From NCBI RefSeq assembly GCF_000010165.1, contig NC_012491.1:1234001-1298000 (forward strand): a stretch of 64,000 nucleotides of DNA, read 5' to 3'. The position numbers and the translations under genes are program-made. Of the stretch, positions 1 to 7,797 are shown one piece after another. Numbering within the stretch: position 1 is the first letter of the stretch; every line of letters starts with the position of its first letter. A model generated the notes under the pieces. It searched no databases. It saw only the letters and a list, made by a program, of their open reading frames with translations, and was not told the origin of the DNA. Source of the DNA: Brevibacillus brevis NBRC 100599 (GTDB taxonomy: Bacteria > Bacillota > Bacilli > Brevibacillales > Brevibacillaceae).

Positions 1-2
1 CC

Positions 3-785
3 AGTCAGGTTCTTGTTGGCTCCGCTTTAGCTGACGATCGCAGCCGCTATCATTTTCAAGATGATCGAACCATTTACGAGGATTTGGACAACTATTTCCG
101 AGGCTTTGAAGGTAGTTTTGTCTTATATGATTTGAAAGCAGACCAGTATCGGATATATAACGAGGCAGGAAGTACACAACGAGTTTCACCCAACTCTACC
201 TACAAGGTTTTTCTTTCCTTGTTTGGTTTGGAGACCGGTGTGATTTCGAGAGAAGATTCCCTGCTAAAATGGGATGGAATCCACTATCCATATGAGCAGT
301 GGAACCGGGATCAAGATCTATTTACAGCGATGCGAAACTCCACGACCTGGTATTTCAAAGAGATGGATAAGAACATCTCCCCGGATATGATTCAAGCTTT
401 TCTAGAACAATTGAACTACGGGAACTCCAATACATCTGGTGGAATCGGCGAATATTGGATAGAATCTTCCTTGAAGATTTCTCCGGTGGAGCAGGTACAA
501 TTACTAAAAGCGTTCTATACGAATGAGTTTGGCTTTCAAGAAAACAATATCCAGACAGTGAAAGACTCTATCCGGTTATCGAAAAAGGCGGGCTCGATTC
601 TTTCCGGGAAAACAGGTACGGGCACCGTCAATCAAAAAGATGTCAACGGTTGGTTTGTCGGGTATGTAGAGAACGAGGAAGGCACCTACTTCTTTGCTAC
701 CAATATACAAAACGAAGACGACGCGAATGGACCTAAAGCAGCAGAAATAACCTTGTCTATTTTGAAAGCCAAAGGTCTCTACTAG
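3..785 (+). CDS. blaR1: BlaR1 beta-lactam sensor, C-terminal part (cut by window start)
   Basis: The reading frame is open from base 3, so this is the last 260 residues of a longer protein. It matches the extracellular penicillin-binding sensor domain of BlaR1/MecR1, which resembles a class D beta-lactamase. The acylation motif STYK lies at bases 195-206 and the KTG motif at 609-617. The FEGSFVLYD and WDG blocks are typical of the family. In known systems, acylation of this serine signals through the membrane metalloprotease domain (upstream of the window) to inactivate BlaI. The next gene is blaI, 43 bases downstream, which supports the sensor role over a free class D enzyme. The internal TTG at base 84 is not a believable start because the domain extends upstream of it. 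Confidence 0.9.
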   Translation, partial: SQVLVGSALADDRSRYHFQDDRTIYEDLDNYFRGFEGSFVLYDLKADQYRIYNEAGSTQRVSPNSTYKVFLSLFGLETGVISREDSLLKWDGIHYPYEQWNRDQDLFTAMRNSTTWYFKEMDKNISPDMIQAFLEQLNYGNSNTSGGIGEYWIESSLKISPVEQVQLLKAFYTNEFGFQENNIQTVKDSIRLSKKAGSILSGKTGTGTVNQKDVNGWFVGYVENEEGTYFFATNIQNEDDANGPKAAEITLSILKAKGLY

Positions 786-828
786 CTTTTGCGCCTACAG
801 TCATTATTTTCGAAAGGGGGAGACTTCA

Positions 829-1227
829 GTGTCTACATCCATGCCAAGTATTTCTGAAGCGGAATGGCGAGTCATGAACGTACTATGGGAAAAATCGCCG
901 CTGACGGCCAACGAAATCATTTCCTCCTTGCAAGGTCAAACAGATTGGAACCCAAAAACAGTACGCACTCTTTTGAATCGTTTGGTTCAAAAAAATGCTG
1001 TTGGCGTCAATCAAAACCAAAGAGTCTATACATTTTATCCGTTGTACTCCCAAAACGAATGCCAGCATGCTGAGGCACAGTCATTTCTACAGCGGATTTA
1101 CAGCGGGGCTCTAAAATCAATGCTTGTTCAGTTCATTCAGAAGGAATCCTTATCGGACGAGGAGATTCAGGAGCTGCGTTCCATATTGGATGCGAAACAA
1201 TCATCGACCGATCCTCACCAAAAATAA
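829..1227 (+). CDS. blaI: BlaI/MecI-family penicillinase repressor
   Basis: This 132-residue winged-helix repressor belongs to the BlaI/MecI family (usually 122-130 residues). The DNA-binding helices span about residues 10-70 and include the TVRTLLNRL recognition segment. The C-terminal half forms the dimerisation helices. The GTG start is supported by an AAGGGGGAG ribosome site. The gene follows blaR1 directly and precedes the beta-lactamase, so its target is very probably the set of ATTAC...GTA dyads at 1340-1405. In staphylococcal BlaI/MecI, inactivation requires cleavage between Asn101 and Phe102. Here residues 101-102 are Gln-Phe, in an otherwise conserved helix (LVQFIQKESLS), a small change at the functional cut site. 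Confidence 0.93.
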   Translation: MSTSMPSISEAEWRVMNVLWEKSPLTANEIISSLQGQTDWNPKTVRTLLNRLVQKNAVGVNQNQRVYTFYPLYSQNECQHAEAQSFLQRIYSGALKSMLVQFIQKESLSDEEIQELRSILDAKQSSTDPHQK

Positions 1228-1231
1228 AGCG

Positions 1232-1300
1232 CGCCCTTTCAAGCTGACTTGGAAAAGCCATTTCCGGTTATCCAATTTGCTTGAAAGGGCGTCTTTTTTT
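1232..1300 (+). terminator. Rho-independent terminator after blaI
   Basis: A perfect 13-bp inverted repeat (arms 1232-1244 and 1279-1291) encloses a 34-base loop and is followed by a run of T. It separates the blaR1-blaI transcript from the beta-lactamase promoter. Confidence 0.85.
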
Positions 1301-1326
1301 TCAAAAGCTTTGCAAGAAAAAGGAGA

Positions 1327-1405
1327 TTGACACTAGTTGATTACGCGTGTAATATTGTTGTGAATTCAATTGATTACAAATGTAGTACGGTATTACATAT
1401 GTAGT
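1327..1405 (+). promoter_or_regulatory. Beta-lactamase promoter with three BlaI-type operators
   Basis: A near-consensus promoter is visible: TTGACA at 1327-1332, a 17-bp spacer, and TAATAT at 1350-1355. One dyad, ATTACGCGTGTAAT (1340-1353), sits between and over the -10 box. Two more, ATTACAAATGTAGT (1373-1386) and ATTACATATGTAGT (1392-1405), lie just downstream of the expected transcription start. The TAC...GTA half-sites match the known BlaI/MecI operator pattern. The centre-to-centre spacings are 33 and 19 bp. Confidence 0.88.
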
Positions 1406-1442
1406 ATTTCAACTAATTTTCCAAGAAAGAGGTTTGTCATCC

Positions 1443-2357
1443 ATGAAAGTTTACACATCGAGACTGTTTGGATTCACAGCGAAAACAATATTTCTCACGC
1501 TTCTCACGCTTGCTGGTTGCTCTTCTGCTGAAACGCCTGTCGCAAAAACGGAAACGCCCGCATCTGCAATGGATATAAAGTTCGCTGCACTGGAAAAACA
1601 GTTTGGTGCGAGGCTCGGCGTATATGCGATCGACACCGAAACAGATTTGGCAGTTGCTTATCGCGAAGATGAACGATTCGCTTTTGCTTCTACGTACAAG
1701 GCTTTAGCCGCAGGTGCAGTCTTGCATCAGAAACCATTGGAAGAGCTCGACAAAGTCATCACCTACACCAAGGACGACCTCGTTACTTATTCACCGATCA
1801 CAGAAAAACACGTAGCGACCGGGATGACTCTTCGCGAGGTTGCAGACGCCGCAGTTCGCTATAGCGACAACACAGCCGGAAATCTGTTGTTCAAAGAATT
1901 GGGTGGCCCGAAAGGCTTTGAATCAGCTCTGAGACAGATTGGTGATGGTGTTACGAAATCCGAGCGCTATGAGACGGAATTGAATGAGGCTAAGCCAGAA
2001 GATACCCGCGATACAAGCACACCGAAAGCACTTGCAACGAGCCTCCGAGCCTATACGGTAGGGAATGCGCTGTCGTCTGACAAGCAGAAGATTCTTATCG
2101 AGTGGCTGCAAGGCAACACGACGGGAGCCAAGCTGATTCGAGCGGGTGTCCCCAAAGACTGGAAGGTCGGAGATAAGACGGGAGCGGCGAGCTACGGAAC
2201 GCGAAACGATATAGGGATCATATGGCCACCGAATAAAAAGCCGATTGTCATTGCCGTGCTGTCTAGCAGAGATAAGCAGGACGCTACTTATGATGATGCG
2301 CTCATTGCTGAAGCTACCAAGATTGTTGTTGACGCACTGACGGCTGCAAAACCGTAA
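1443..2357 (+). CDS. bla: Class A beta-lactamase, lipoprotein form
   Basis: This 304-residue serine beta-lactamase hydrolyses penicillin-type antibiotics. The signal sequence ends in the lipobox LAGC (Cys26), so it is probably anchored to the outer face of the membrane. Catalytic motifs are all present: STYK (nucleophile Ser83, Lys86), SDN (141-143), the omega-loop glutamate Glu177 within RYETELN, and KTG (245-247). I place the start at ATG 1443, because the AAAGAGG ribosome site ends at 1432 and would touch an upstream in-frame TTG at 1434. Expression is almost certainly controlled by BlaR1/BlaI through the three operators upstream. The spectrum cannot be read from the sequence alone. Confidence 0.96.
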   Translation: MKVYTSRLFGFTAKTIFLTLLTLAGCSSAETPVAKTETPASAMDIKFAALEKQFGARLGVYAIDTETDLAVAYREDERFAFASTYKALAAGAVLHQKPLEELDKVITYTKDDLVTYSPITEKHVATGMTLREVADAAVRYSDNTAGNLLFKELGGPKGFESALRQIGDGVTKSERYETELNEAKPEDTRDTSTPKALATSLRAYTVGNALSSDKQKILIEWLQGNTTGAKLIRAGVPKDWKVGDKTGAASYGTRNDIGIIWPPNKKPIVIAVLSSRDKQDATYDDALIAEATKIVVDALTAAKP

Positions 2358-2384
2358 TCGATCAACACGTGAGGTGATCACCAG

Positions 2385-3068
2385 ATGATAGATAATGGTG
2401 CATACTTACTTGTAAAAAAAGGGGACCCTAGCCAAGTTGCCACGCGCAAATATCTCACGAAGGATCGCTGTACAATCGGGCGAAGGGGGACTAGTTTTCA
2501 ACTGGACATTACCTTTTCCAGTCCGTACATTTCGAGAATGCATGCAGCCTTTCAAAGGATCGGGAACGATTACAAAATTATCGATTTGGAAAGCAAGCAT
2601 GGCACAGAGGTAAACGGGACCCCGCTTCATTACTCCTCTCACATTCTTTGTCACGGGGATCAAATAAGCTTGTCAAAAGGGGTAGCTGAGCTCGTCTTTT
2701 TACGAGAGGTCAATAGACTGGATGATACGGTAGAGCTCCCTTTCACGCAGCCGAAGAATGCGTCGCTTTTGCCAGGTTTGGAAATTCATTTGGAGAGACG
2801 AGAAGTTCGTATCGACGGAACAAGACTTCCTTTAACCGGAAAAGACATGGATTTGCTGAAGCTTCTCTACCAAAAGGCGAACAAGGCCGTTAGTTTTGAA
2901 GAAATTATGTTGACCGTTTGGCCAGAACGAATGCTGTATGAGGGTAACGTCCCAGAAGTCGGACAGGTGGAAGTCAATGCGCTCGTGTATCGATTAAGGA
3001 AAAAGCTTCGGCACTACGGGCAGCAAATCACGACGATTCCGCGATATGGATATCGCTTAGATGTTTGA
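2385..3068 (+). CDS. FHA domain / winged-helix transcriptional regulator
   Basis: This 227-residue protein joins two modules. Residues about 25-95 form a forkhead-associated (FHA) domain, with the GRR...S...SRMHA...HGTEVNG pattern that binds phosphothreonine. Residues about 128-227 are an OmpR/PhoB-type winged helix ending in the usual RYGYRLDV strand. No receiver domain is present, so control is likely through Ser/Thr phosphorylation rather than by a histidine kinase. The gene starts 27 bases after the beta-lactamase stop with a GAGGTGATC ribosome site and no visible terminator between, so the two are probably co-transcribed. The target genes are unknown. Confidence 0.85.
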   Translation: MIDNGAYLLVKKGDPSQVATRKYLTKDRCTIGRRGTSFQLDITFSSPYISRMHAAFQRIGNDYKIIDLESKHGTEVNGTPLHYSSHILCHGDQISLSKGVAELVFLREVNRLDDTVELPFTQPKNASLLPGLEIHLERREVRIDGTRLPLTGKDMDLLKLLYQKANKAVSFEEIMLTVWPERMLYEGNVPEVGQVEVNALVYRLRKKLRHYGQQITTIPRYGYRLDV

Positions 3069-3112
3069 ATGAGGGAAAGTAAAATCCAGGTGAGAGAAAC
3101 TCCTGCAAAACG

Positions 3113-3150
3113 AACTCCTTCTCAAAACCAACATGAGAAGGAGTTTGTTT
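3113..3150 (+). terminator. Terminator after the bla/FHA-regulator transcript
   Basis: A perfect 12-bp stem (3113-3124 with 3134-3145) has a 9-base loop and a short T-rich tail. The 3069-3251 gap holds nothing else I can identify. Confidence 0.75.
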
Positions 3151-3251
3151 ATGTAAGGTGTTTTCTTTTTTCTTCCAATCGACTAAAATTTTGATATAGG
3201 CCAGAAGTCATTACTCTATTTCCTAATCATTCAGTCATAGGAGCCCTTATT

Positions 3252-3908
3252 ATGAAAAAAATCGTAGGTATTGCTTCGATGGTCGCTTTACTAGGCTTTA
3301 ACGCCTATTTGTGGCCGACATTAATTCACGCGGTAAAAACAGATGGACGAACGGATACAAAAACAGCATCTGTCTCACAAAAAGCAGGTACTGCCAAGCC
3401 TGCTATGGATTTGGCTAATCAAGGCCCGCGCGCTGCTAACGTTTCCGCCTATCCGGTTGAAAAGCCTGTAGCTGTATCAGCACCTACCCCAGCGTCTGCG
3501 CAAAAACAAAGCGAAGGGAAGCCAAAAACAAAAGCGGTAGCAGTTGCTAAAACGAGCACACCGAAGAAGAAGAAAACACAAAAGACGAAAACCTCAACAA
3601 AACCAGTCAAGAAACAGACTACGCGCCCTCCGGTAAAAAATGTGCCAACGTATCCGGCTTGGGATGATAACGGCCTCTATGTCGTAGACGATGGAGGACC
3701 AGGAAGTAGTTGGGTGGAGCTGTCGGATGGTTCTTTGATGCGTAAGAGCGACGGGACACGGACGTTTAACCTGCCCTATAACAAGAATCCATTCACTGGA
3801 GAGATCAAGCCGACTGTAGAACCGATGTCGGAAGCGGCGTATAAAATGTGGAAGGGCAATCAAGCCCAGCAGCCATCCCCCTTTAGCCCGTCACCGTTCG
3901 GGCGATAA
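3252..3908 (+). CDS. Secreted or membrane-anchored Lys/Ala/Pro/Thr-rich protein
   Basis: This is a 218-residue protein I do not recognise. The N-terminus (KKIVGIASMVALLGF...) is a signal peptide or membrane anchor. Residues about 40-135 are a low-complexity, lysine/threonine/proline-rich linker, as in proteins that cross or bind the cell wall. The last 85 residues are more ordered, with several Trp, Tyr and Gly (YPAWDDNGLYVVDD; SSWVELSDGSLMRKSDG). The protein ends in a PSPFSPSPFGR tail. An AGGAG ribosome site precedes the ATG. It is flanked by terminators on both sides and is therefore probably monocistronic. No function can be assigned. Confidence 0.75.
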   Translation: MKKIVGIASMVALLGFNAYLWPTLIHAVKTDGRTDTKTASVSQKAGTAKPAMDLANQGPRAANVSAYPVEKPVAVSAPTPASAQKQSEGKPKTKAVAVAKTSTPKKKKTQKTKTSTKPVKKQTTRPPVKNVPTYPAWDDNGLYVVDDGGPGSSWVELSDGSLMRKSDGTRTFNLPYNKNPFTGEIKPTVEPMSEAAYKMWKGNQAQQPSPFSPSPFGR

Positions 3909-3919
3909 TAAACCGAAAA

Positions 3920-3950
3920 AAATGCTCCGAGAAAAAGGAGCATTTTTTTT
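3920..3950 (+). terminator. Terminator after the secreted Lys-rich protein
   Basis: A 9-bp stem (AAATGCTCC at 3920-3928, GGAGCATTT at 3937-3945) is followed by eight or more T residues. Confidence 0.85.
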
Positions 3951-3960
3951 TGATATGTAG

Positions 3961-3970
3961 TCAAATTTGA
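3961..3970 (+). promoter_or_regulatory. Possible operator upstream of the MFS pump
   Basis: A perfect 10-bp palindrome, TCAAATTTGA, lies 50 bases before the MFS start codon in an AT-rich stretch that should hold the promoter. Because the pump is paired with a PadR repressor, this is a reasonable but unproven operator half of a larger site. Confidence 0.3.
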
Positions 3971-4019
3971 ATATAATAACGTATAGTACTTTGATTTAAC
4001 CACCCAGGAGGGCGAAGCA

Positions 4020-5537
4020 ATGATTGCAAGAGAAAGTAAAGTGAATATGGTGTTAGCGGGGCTACTGCTAGGTCTCCTGATGGCTTCCATGGACAATACC
4101 ATTGTCGCGACGGCTATGGGTACGATTGTCGGTGAGATGGGCGGCATGGATAAGTTTGTTTGGGTGACATCAGCGTATATGGTCGCTACGATGGCGGGGA
4201 TGCCGATATTCGGTAAACTCTCCGATATGTATGGGCGAAAACGTTTTTACGTATTTGGTCTCATCGTATTTTTGTTAGGGTCTATTTTATGTGGGACGGC
4301 AAACAGCATCGTTGAGTTGAGCATTTATCGGGCGATTCAAGGGATTGGTGGCGGAGCGCTGATGCCGATTGCCTTCACGATTATTTTTGACGTATTCCCG
4401 CCAGAGAAGCGTGGTAAGATGACGGGACTTTTCGGAGCTGTATTCGGTACGTCCAGCGTATTGGGACCTTTGCTCGGTGCGTATATTACCGAATATGTCA
4501 GCTGGCATTGGATCTTTTACATTAATGTACCGATTGGTGCTGTTTCCCTCTGGTTGATCTCGATGTATTACAAGGAATCGCTGGAATACCGCAAGCAGAG
4601 CATTGACTGGTGGGGAGCGATTACGCTGGTCGGGGCGGTAGTGAGTCTGATGTTTGCACTTGAGCTGGGTGGCAATCAATACGCGTGGAATTCGATGCAG
4701 ATTATTGGATTGTTCTCTTCCTTTTTCTTGTTGTTTGTGATTTTCCTATTTGTCGAGAAGCGGGCATCTGATCCAATTATTTCATTCTCCATGTTCAAGA
4801 AGCGGTTATTTGCCACGACAAATGCGGTTGCATTGTTGTATGGAGCTGCTTTCATTATCTCTACAGTTTACCTGCCGATTTTTATCCAAGGGGTCTATGG
4901 CGGGTCAGCGACGAATGCCGGACTACTGTTGACACCGATGATGCTCGGCTCGGTTGCTGGTAGCCAGCTAGGTGGATTTCTGACGACGAAGACCAGCTTC
5001 CGTAATATTATGCTTCTGTCCGCAGTCTTTTTCATCCCAGGTATTTTTCTTTTGAGTACACTGACGCCTGAGATTTCTCGTTCAATCGTTACACTTTATA
5101 TGGTGATTGCAGGGTTTGGCGTGGGCTTCTCTTTCTCCACCTTGGGAATTTCAGCAATTCATGGCTTTGATATGCGTCAAAGAGGATCGGCCAGCTCGAC
5201 GAACTCTTTCTCCCGTTCATTGGGGATGACATTGGGGATCACCGTATTTGGGATCTTGCAACGTAACTCGTTTGAAAACGGCTTGTTCTCTGCCTTCGGG
5301 GGTCAAGGGATGACGAATGCCATTACAGACCCACGAGCGATTTTGACACCAGAAGCGCGCGAATCCATTCCGGCTCCTATTTTGGATAAAATGATTGATA
5401 TTCTTGCTTCTTCGATTGCGAATACGTTTATGTGGGCGCTCGTTCCTGCTGTACTTGCTCTCGTATGCATTTTGCTGATGGGAAATGATCGGGCATTGGG
5501 GAAATCGCCTACCGCACCGAAACCGGAACGCGGATAG
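4020..5537 (+). CDS. MFS multidrug efflux transporter, DHA2 (EmrB/QacA) family
   Basis: The 505-residue protein has the features of 14-helix drug:H+ antiporters. These are an acidic residue in helix 1 (MASMDNTIV), motif A in the first cytoplasmic loop (GKLSDMYGRKR), and the antiporter motif C in helix 5 (GTSSVLGPLLGAYI). It sits in the cytoplasmic membrane and would export lipophilic compounds using the proton gradient. The ATG is preceded by a CCAGGAGG ribosome site. A PadR-family regulator starts 12 bases after the stop, a common efflux pump plus local repressor arrangement. Substrates cannot be predicted from sequence. Confidence 0.92.
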   Translation: MIARESKVNMVLAGLLLGLLMASMDNTIVATAMGTIVGEMGGMDKFVWVTSAYMVATMAGMPIFGKLSDMYGRKRFYVFGLIVFLLGSILCGTANSIVELSIYRAIQGIGGGALMPIAFTIIFDVFPPEKRGKMTGLFGAVFGTSSVLGPLLGAYITEYVSWHWIFYINVPIGAVSLWLISMYYKESLEYRKQSIDWWGAITLVGAVVSLMFALELGGNQYAWNSMQIIGLFSSFFLLFVIFLFVEKRASDPIISFSMFKKRLFATTNAVALLYGAAFIISTVYLPIFIQGVYGGSATNAGLLLTPMMLGSVAGSQLGGFLTTKTSFRNIMLLSAVFFIPGIFLLSTLTPEISRSIVTLYMVIAGFGVGFSFSTLGISAIHGFDMRQRGSASSTNSFSRSLGMTLGITVFGILQRNSFENGLFSAFGGQGMTNAITDPRAILTPEARESIPAPILDKMIDILASSIANTFMWALVPAVLALVCILLMGNDRALGKSPTAPKPERG

Positions 5538-5549
5538 AGGAGAATCGTC

Positions 5550-6077
5550 ATGAGTCTAAAATTGCTTGTTCTGGGATTGCTGATGGAAGGGGAGAAGCAT
5601 CCCTATGAGGTTCAGCAGCAGGTGAAGGCAAGGGGAATGGATTGTTACATGAAATATGCCAAGGGCTCCCTCTACTATGCCTTCGACCAACTGGAAAAGA
5701 GCGGGATGATTGAGGTCAAAGAAGTCATTCGTGAGACTAACCGCCCAGATAAGAAGATGTATGGGATCACGCCAAAAGGCGAAGAGCAATTCCAACAGCT
5801 TCTCTTGGAAGAACTGCAAAAACCGATGCAGCTGACCAATCCGATCTACGCGGCTCTGACTTTTGCTTCGTATGGTGATCCACAAAAAATGGATGAGGCC
5901 TTGGAAGTTAATATCCAGGAAGTAAGACGGTTAGCTGGATTGTTGGAATCGATCCAGGAGGAAAAAAGAGAGAGGCTTAGCTGGGGAGCACGAGCGATTC
6001 TAATCGGTGCCGTTGAGCATTTGCACGCAGAGATGCGCTGGATGGAACGCATCCGAGAAGAAGCGTGGGGCCGTTGA
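5550..6077 (+). CDS. PadR-family transcriptional regulator
   Basis: This 175-residue protein has the PadR winged-helix domain (about residues 5-80: LKLLVLGLLMEGEKHPYE...GSLYYAFDQLEKSGMI...YGITPKGEEQF). A C-terminal helical region of the Vir/AphA type (about 90-170) is likely used for dimerisation. PadR proteins usually repress a neighbouring efflux or detoxification gene until a small phenolic or drug ligand binds. The location 12 bases downstream of the MFS pump makes that pump the obvious target and suggests autoregulation of the two-gene operon. Confidence 0.9.
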   Translation: MSLKLLVLGLLMEGEKHPYEVQQQVKARGMDCYMKYAKGSLYYAFDQLEKSGMIEVKEVIRETNRPDKKMYGITPKGEEQFQQLLLEELQKPMQLTNPIYAALTFASYGDPQKMDEALEVNIQEVRRLAGLLESIQEEKRERLSWGARAILIGAVEHLHAEMRWMERIREEAWGR

Positions 6078-6107
6078 TTTTGAATTTATTATGAACATTG
6101 GACTATT

Positions 6108-6138
6108 TTCAACATTATGATAGTTTTTCGTTTATAAT
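6108..6138 (+). promoter_or_regulatory. Possible promoter for the DUF3817 gene
   Basis: A consensus TATAAT lies at 6133-6138, 35 bases before the start codon. The -35 region (TTCAAC near 6108) is weak and its spacing is long, so only the -10 box is convincing. Confidence 0.45.
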
Positions 6139-6173
6139 AGTGGTAATTTCAATGGCAAGGATGGTACCCGCAC

Positions 6174-6464
6174 ATGATGAAATCTGCCCTCGGACGCTTC
6201 CGTCTCATCGGCCTGATCGAAGGCGTCTCGTATTTGGTACTTCTCGGGATTGCTATGCCGCTTAAGTATTTTATGGATTACCCGGCTGCAGTTAAAATTG
6301 CCGGTTCGCTTCATGGATTGTTTTTTGTCCTGTATATTTTGGCGCTGGCACATGTTACAATAACCAATAAGTGGTCCTTCTTGAAAGTGATCGGGGCTTT
6401 TATCGCTTCATTACTGCCATTCGGCAACTTTGTTCTGGATGCACGCCTGAAAAAAGAGCAGTAA
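6174..6464 (+). CDS. DUF3817 small membrane protein
   Basis: This 96-residue integral membrane protein has three predicted hydrophobic helices (about residues 12-32, 42-62 and 68-88). The opening FRLIGLIEGVSYLVLLGIAMPLKY and the central SLHGLFFVLYI block are characteristic of the DUF3817 (YdzA-like) family. An AAGGATGG ribosome site lies upstream; ATG 6177 is an equally possible start. Function is unknown in the family. It appears monocistronic. Confidence 0.85.
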   Translation: MMKSALGRFRLIGLIEGVSYLVLLGIAMPLKYFMDYPAAVKIAGSLHGLFFVLYILALAHVTITNKWSFLKVIGAFIASLLPFGNFVLDARLKKEQ

Positions 6465-6500
6465 GTATACACATTACACATTATGTAAGGCACTAGAAGG

Positions 6501-6520
6501 CGGGTCATTGTACCCGTCTT
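6501..6520 (+). terminator. Weak hairpin, possible terminator
   Basis: CGGGT (6501-6505) can pair with ACCCG (6512-6516), followed by TCTTTC. The stem is short, so this is a tentative call. Confidence 0.3.
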
Positions 6521-6560
6521 TCGTACATATTCAAAAGAGAAAAAAATGGAGGGGATCTGT

Positions 6561-6758
6561 GTGGAGACCAGAATTTTAGCAGGAATTCTTTTGTGGGACG
6601 AAGTGGAACAGTACGTTCTTGAAACCGTGATGGAGGACCGTTACAAGCTGGTTTTGCCGCAGATTATCACGCTTGCGAACACAGAAGAAAAGGTAGCGAC
6701 AGATGAATTGAGCGAACAATTTGTCGGTCAAAATGTTATTGCCAGATGCTTCGTTTGA
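6561..6758 (+). CDS. Small hypothetical protein (65 aa)
   Basis: A short acidic protein of no recognised family (TRILAGILLWDEVEQYVLETVMEDRYKL...). I use GTG 6561 because GGAGGGG (6548-6554) gives a 6-base spacing to it; the in-frame ATG at 6546 overlaps that ribosome site. The good ribosome site and its position just ahead of the ADP-ribosylglycohydrolase (37-base gap) suggest a real gene, possibly co-transcribed. Confidence 0.6.
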   Translation: METRILAGILLWDEVEQYVLETVMEDRYKLVLPQIITLANTEEKVATDELSEQFVGQNVIARCFV

Positions 6759-6795
6759 TATGAACAGATAATTCTGAAAAAAGGTGTGGATAGGC

Positions 6796-7722
6796 GTGGA
6801 ACTGCGTGACCGCTATGCTGGGAGTTTGCTAGGATTAGCCGTTGGAGATGCACTCGGCACTACTTTAGAATTTCGCAAACCGGATACCTTCCAGCCACTT
6901 ACAGAAATGGTCGGCGGAGGACCGTTCGATTTAAAGCCGGGAGAATGGACGGATGATACGTCGATGGCGTTGTGCCTGGCTGAGAGCTTGATTACACAGA
7001 ACGGCTTCGATCCGGTTGATCAGATGAACCGATATGTAGCCTGGTTTCGAGAGGGTTATATGAGCTGCAAGGATCACTGCTTCGATATCGGGAATATCAC
7101 CAAAGAAGCGCTGTGGCGTTTTGAGCAGACAAAAAATCCATTCAGCGGATCGGATCATCCGATGTCGGCAGGGAATGGCTCGATTATGAGGCTAGCACCA
7201 GTCGCACTCTATTATGCCAAACAACCAGAGCTCGCCATTGATTACTGTGCGCAAAGTTCTCGCACCACACACGCGACGGCAAAGGCAGTAGATGGCTGTC
7301 GTTTTCTCGGGGCATTACTTCTGGGGGCTCTACAGGGTATTTCGAAAGAGGAGTTGCTCACTGATTCGTTTTCTCCACTAGCCGGTGTATGGGAAAAGCA
7401 ACCGCTTGATCCTGATATCGCCCGAGTCGCAAATGGTTCCTATAAACGGAAAACGAAAAAAGAGATCAAAGGGTCGGGGTATGTCGTCGATTCGCTTGAA
7501 GCGGCGCTTTGGGCATTTTATTCCAGTAGTTCTTTCGAAGAAGGCCTCTTCCTAGCGGTAAATCTCGGGGATGATGCGGATACGACGGGAGCTGTCTACG
7601 GTCAATTGGCAGGTGCTTTTTATGGAGTAGAGGGCTTGCCTCAACGAATGGTTAAGCTGTTGGCCAAGCGGGAATTGATGGAGGAGTTCGCTCAGAAATT
7701 GTACGAGCAAGCTACCCGTTAA
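6796..7722 (+). CDS. ADP-ribosylglycohydrolase (DraG-like)
   Basis: This 308-residue protein has the all-helical ADP-ribosylglycohydrolase fold. The two-metal site motifs are visible: WTDDTSMAL near residue 50 and NLGDDADTTGA near residue 260. The GLAVGDALG N-terminal motif is also present. Enzymes of this family remove ADP-ribose from proteins or nucleic acids, or split related glycosides. I choose GTG 6796, because AAGGTG at 6781-6786 is well placed for it and the family begins with this RYAGSLLGLAVGDALG segment. No ADP-ribosyltransferase partner lies nearby, so the substrate is open. Confidence 0.9.
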   Translation: MELRDRYAGSLLGLAVGDALGTTLEFRKPDTFQPLTEMVGGGPFDLKPGEWTDDTSMALCLAESLITQNGFDPVDQMNRYVAWFREGYMSCKDHCFDIGNITKEALWRFEQTKNPFSGSDHPMSAGNGSIMRLAPVALYYAKQPELAIDYCAQSSRTTHATAKAVDGCRFLGALLLGALQGISKEELLTDSFSPLAGVWEKQPLDPDIARVANGSYKRKTKKEIKGSGYVVDSLEAALWAFYSSSSFEEGLFLAVNLGDDADTTGAVYGQLAGAFYGVEGLPQRMVKLLAKRELMEEFAQKLYEQATR

Positions 7723-7759
7723 CGGCCTAATTTCTCTCAGGCGAACATAGATAAAAAAC

Positions 7760-7790
7760 GATAAGCACTACCAATCAGGCAGTGCTTATC
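7760..7790. terminator. Bidirectional terminator between convergent genes
   Basis: A perfect 10-bp stem (7760-7769 with 7781-7790) has an 11-base loop. On the minus strand it is followed by six T residues, so it chiefly serves the DUF3231 gene. Confidence 0.75.
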
Positions 7791-7797
7791 CTCCTGT

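Noticed and set aside
84..785. Free-standing class D beta-lactamase starting at TTG 84
   Set aside because: The frame is open to the window edge and homologous sequence continues upstream; the adjacent blaI marks it as BlaR1.
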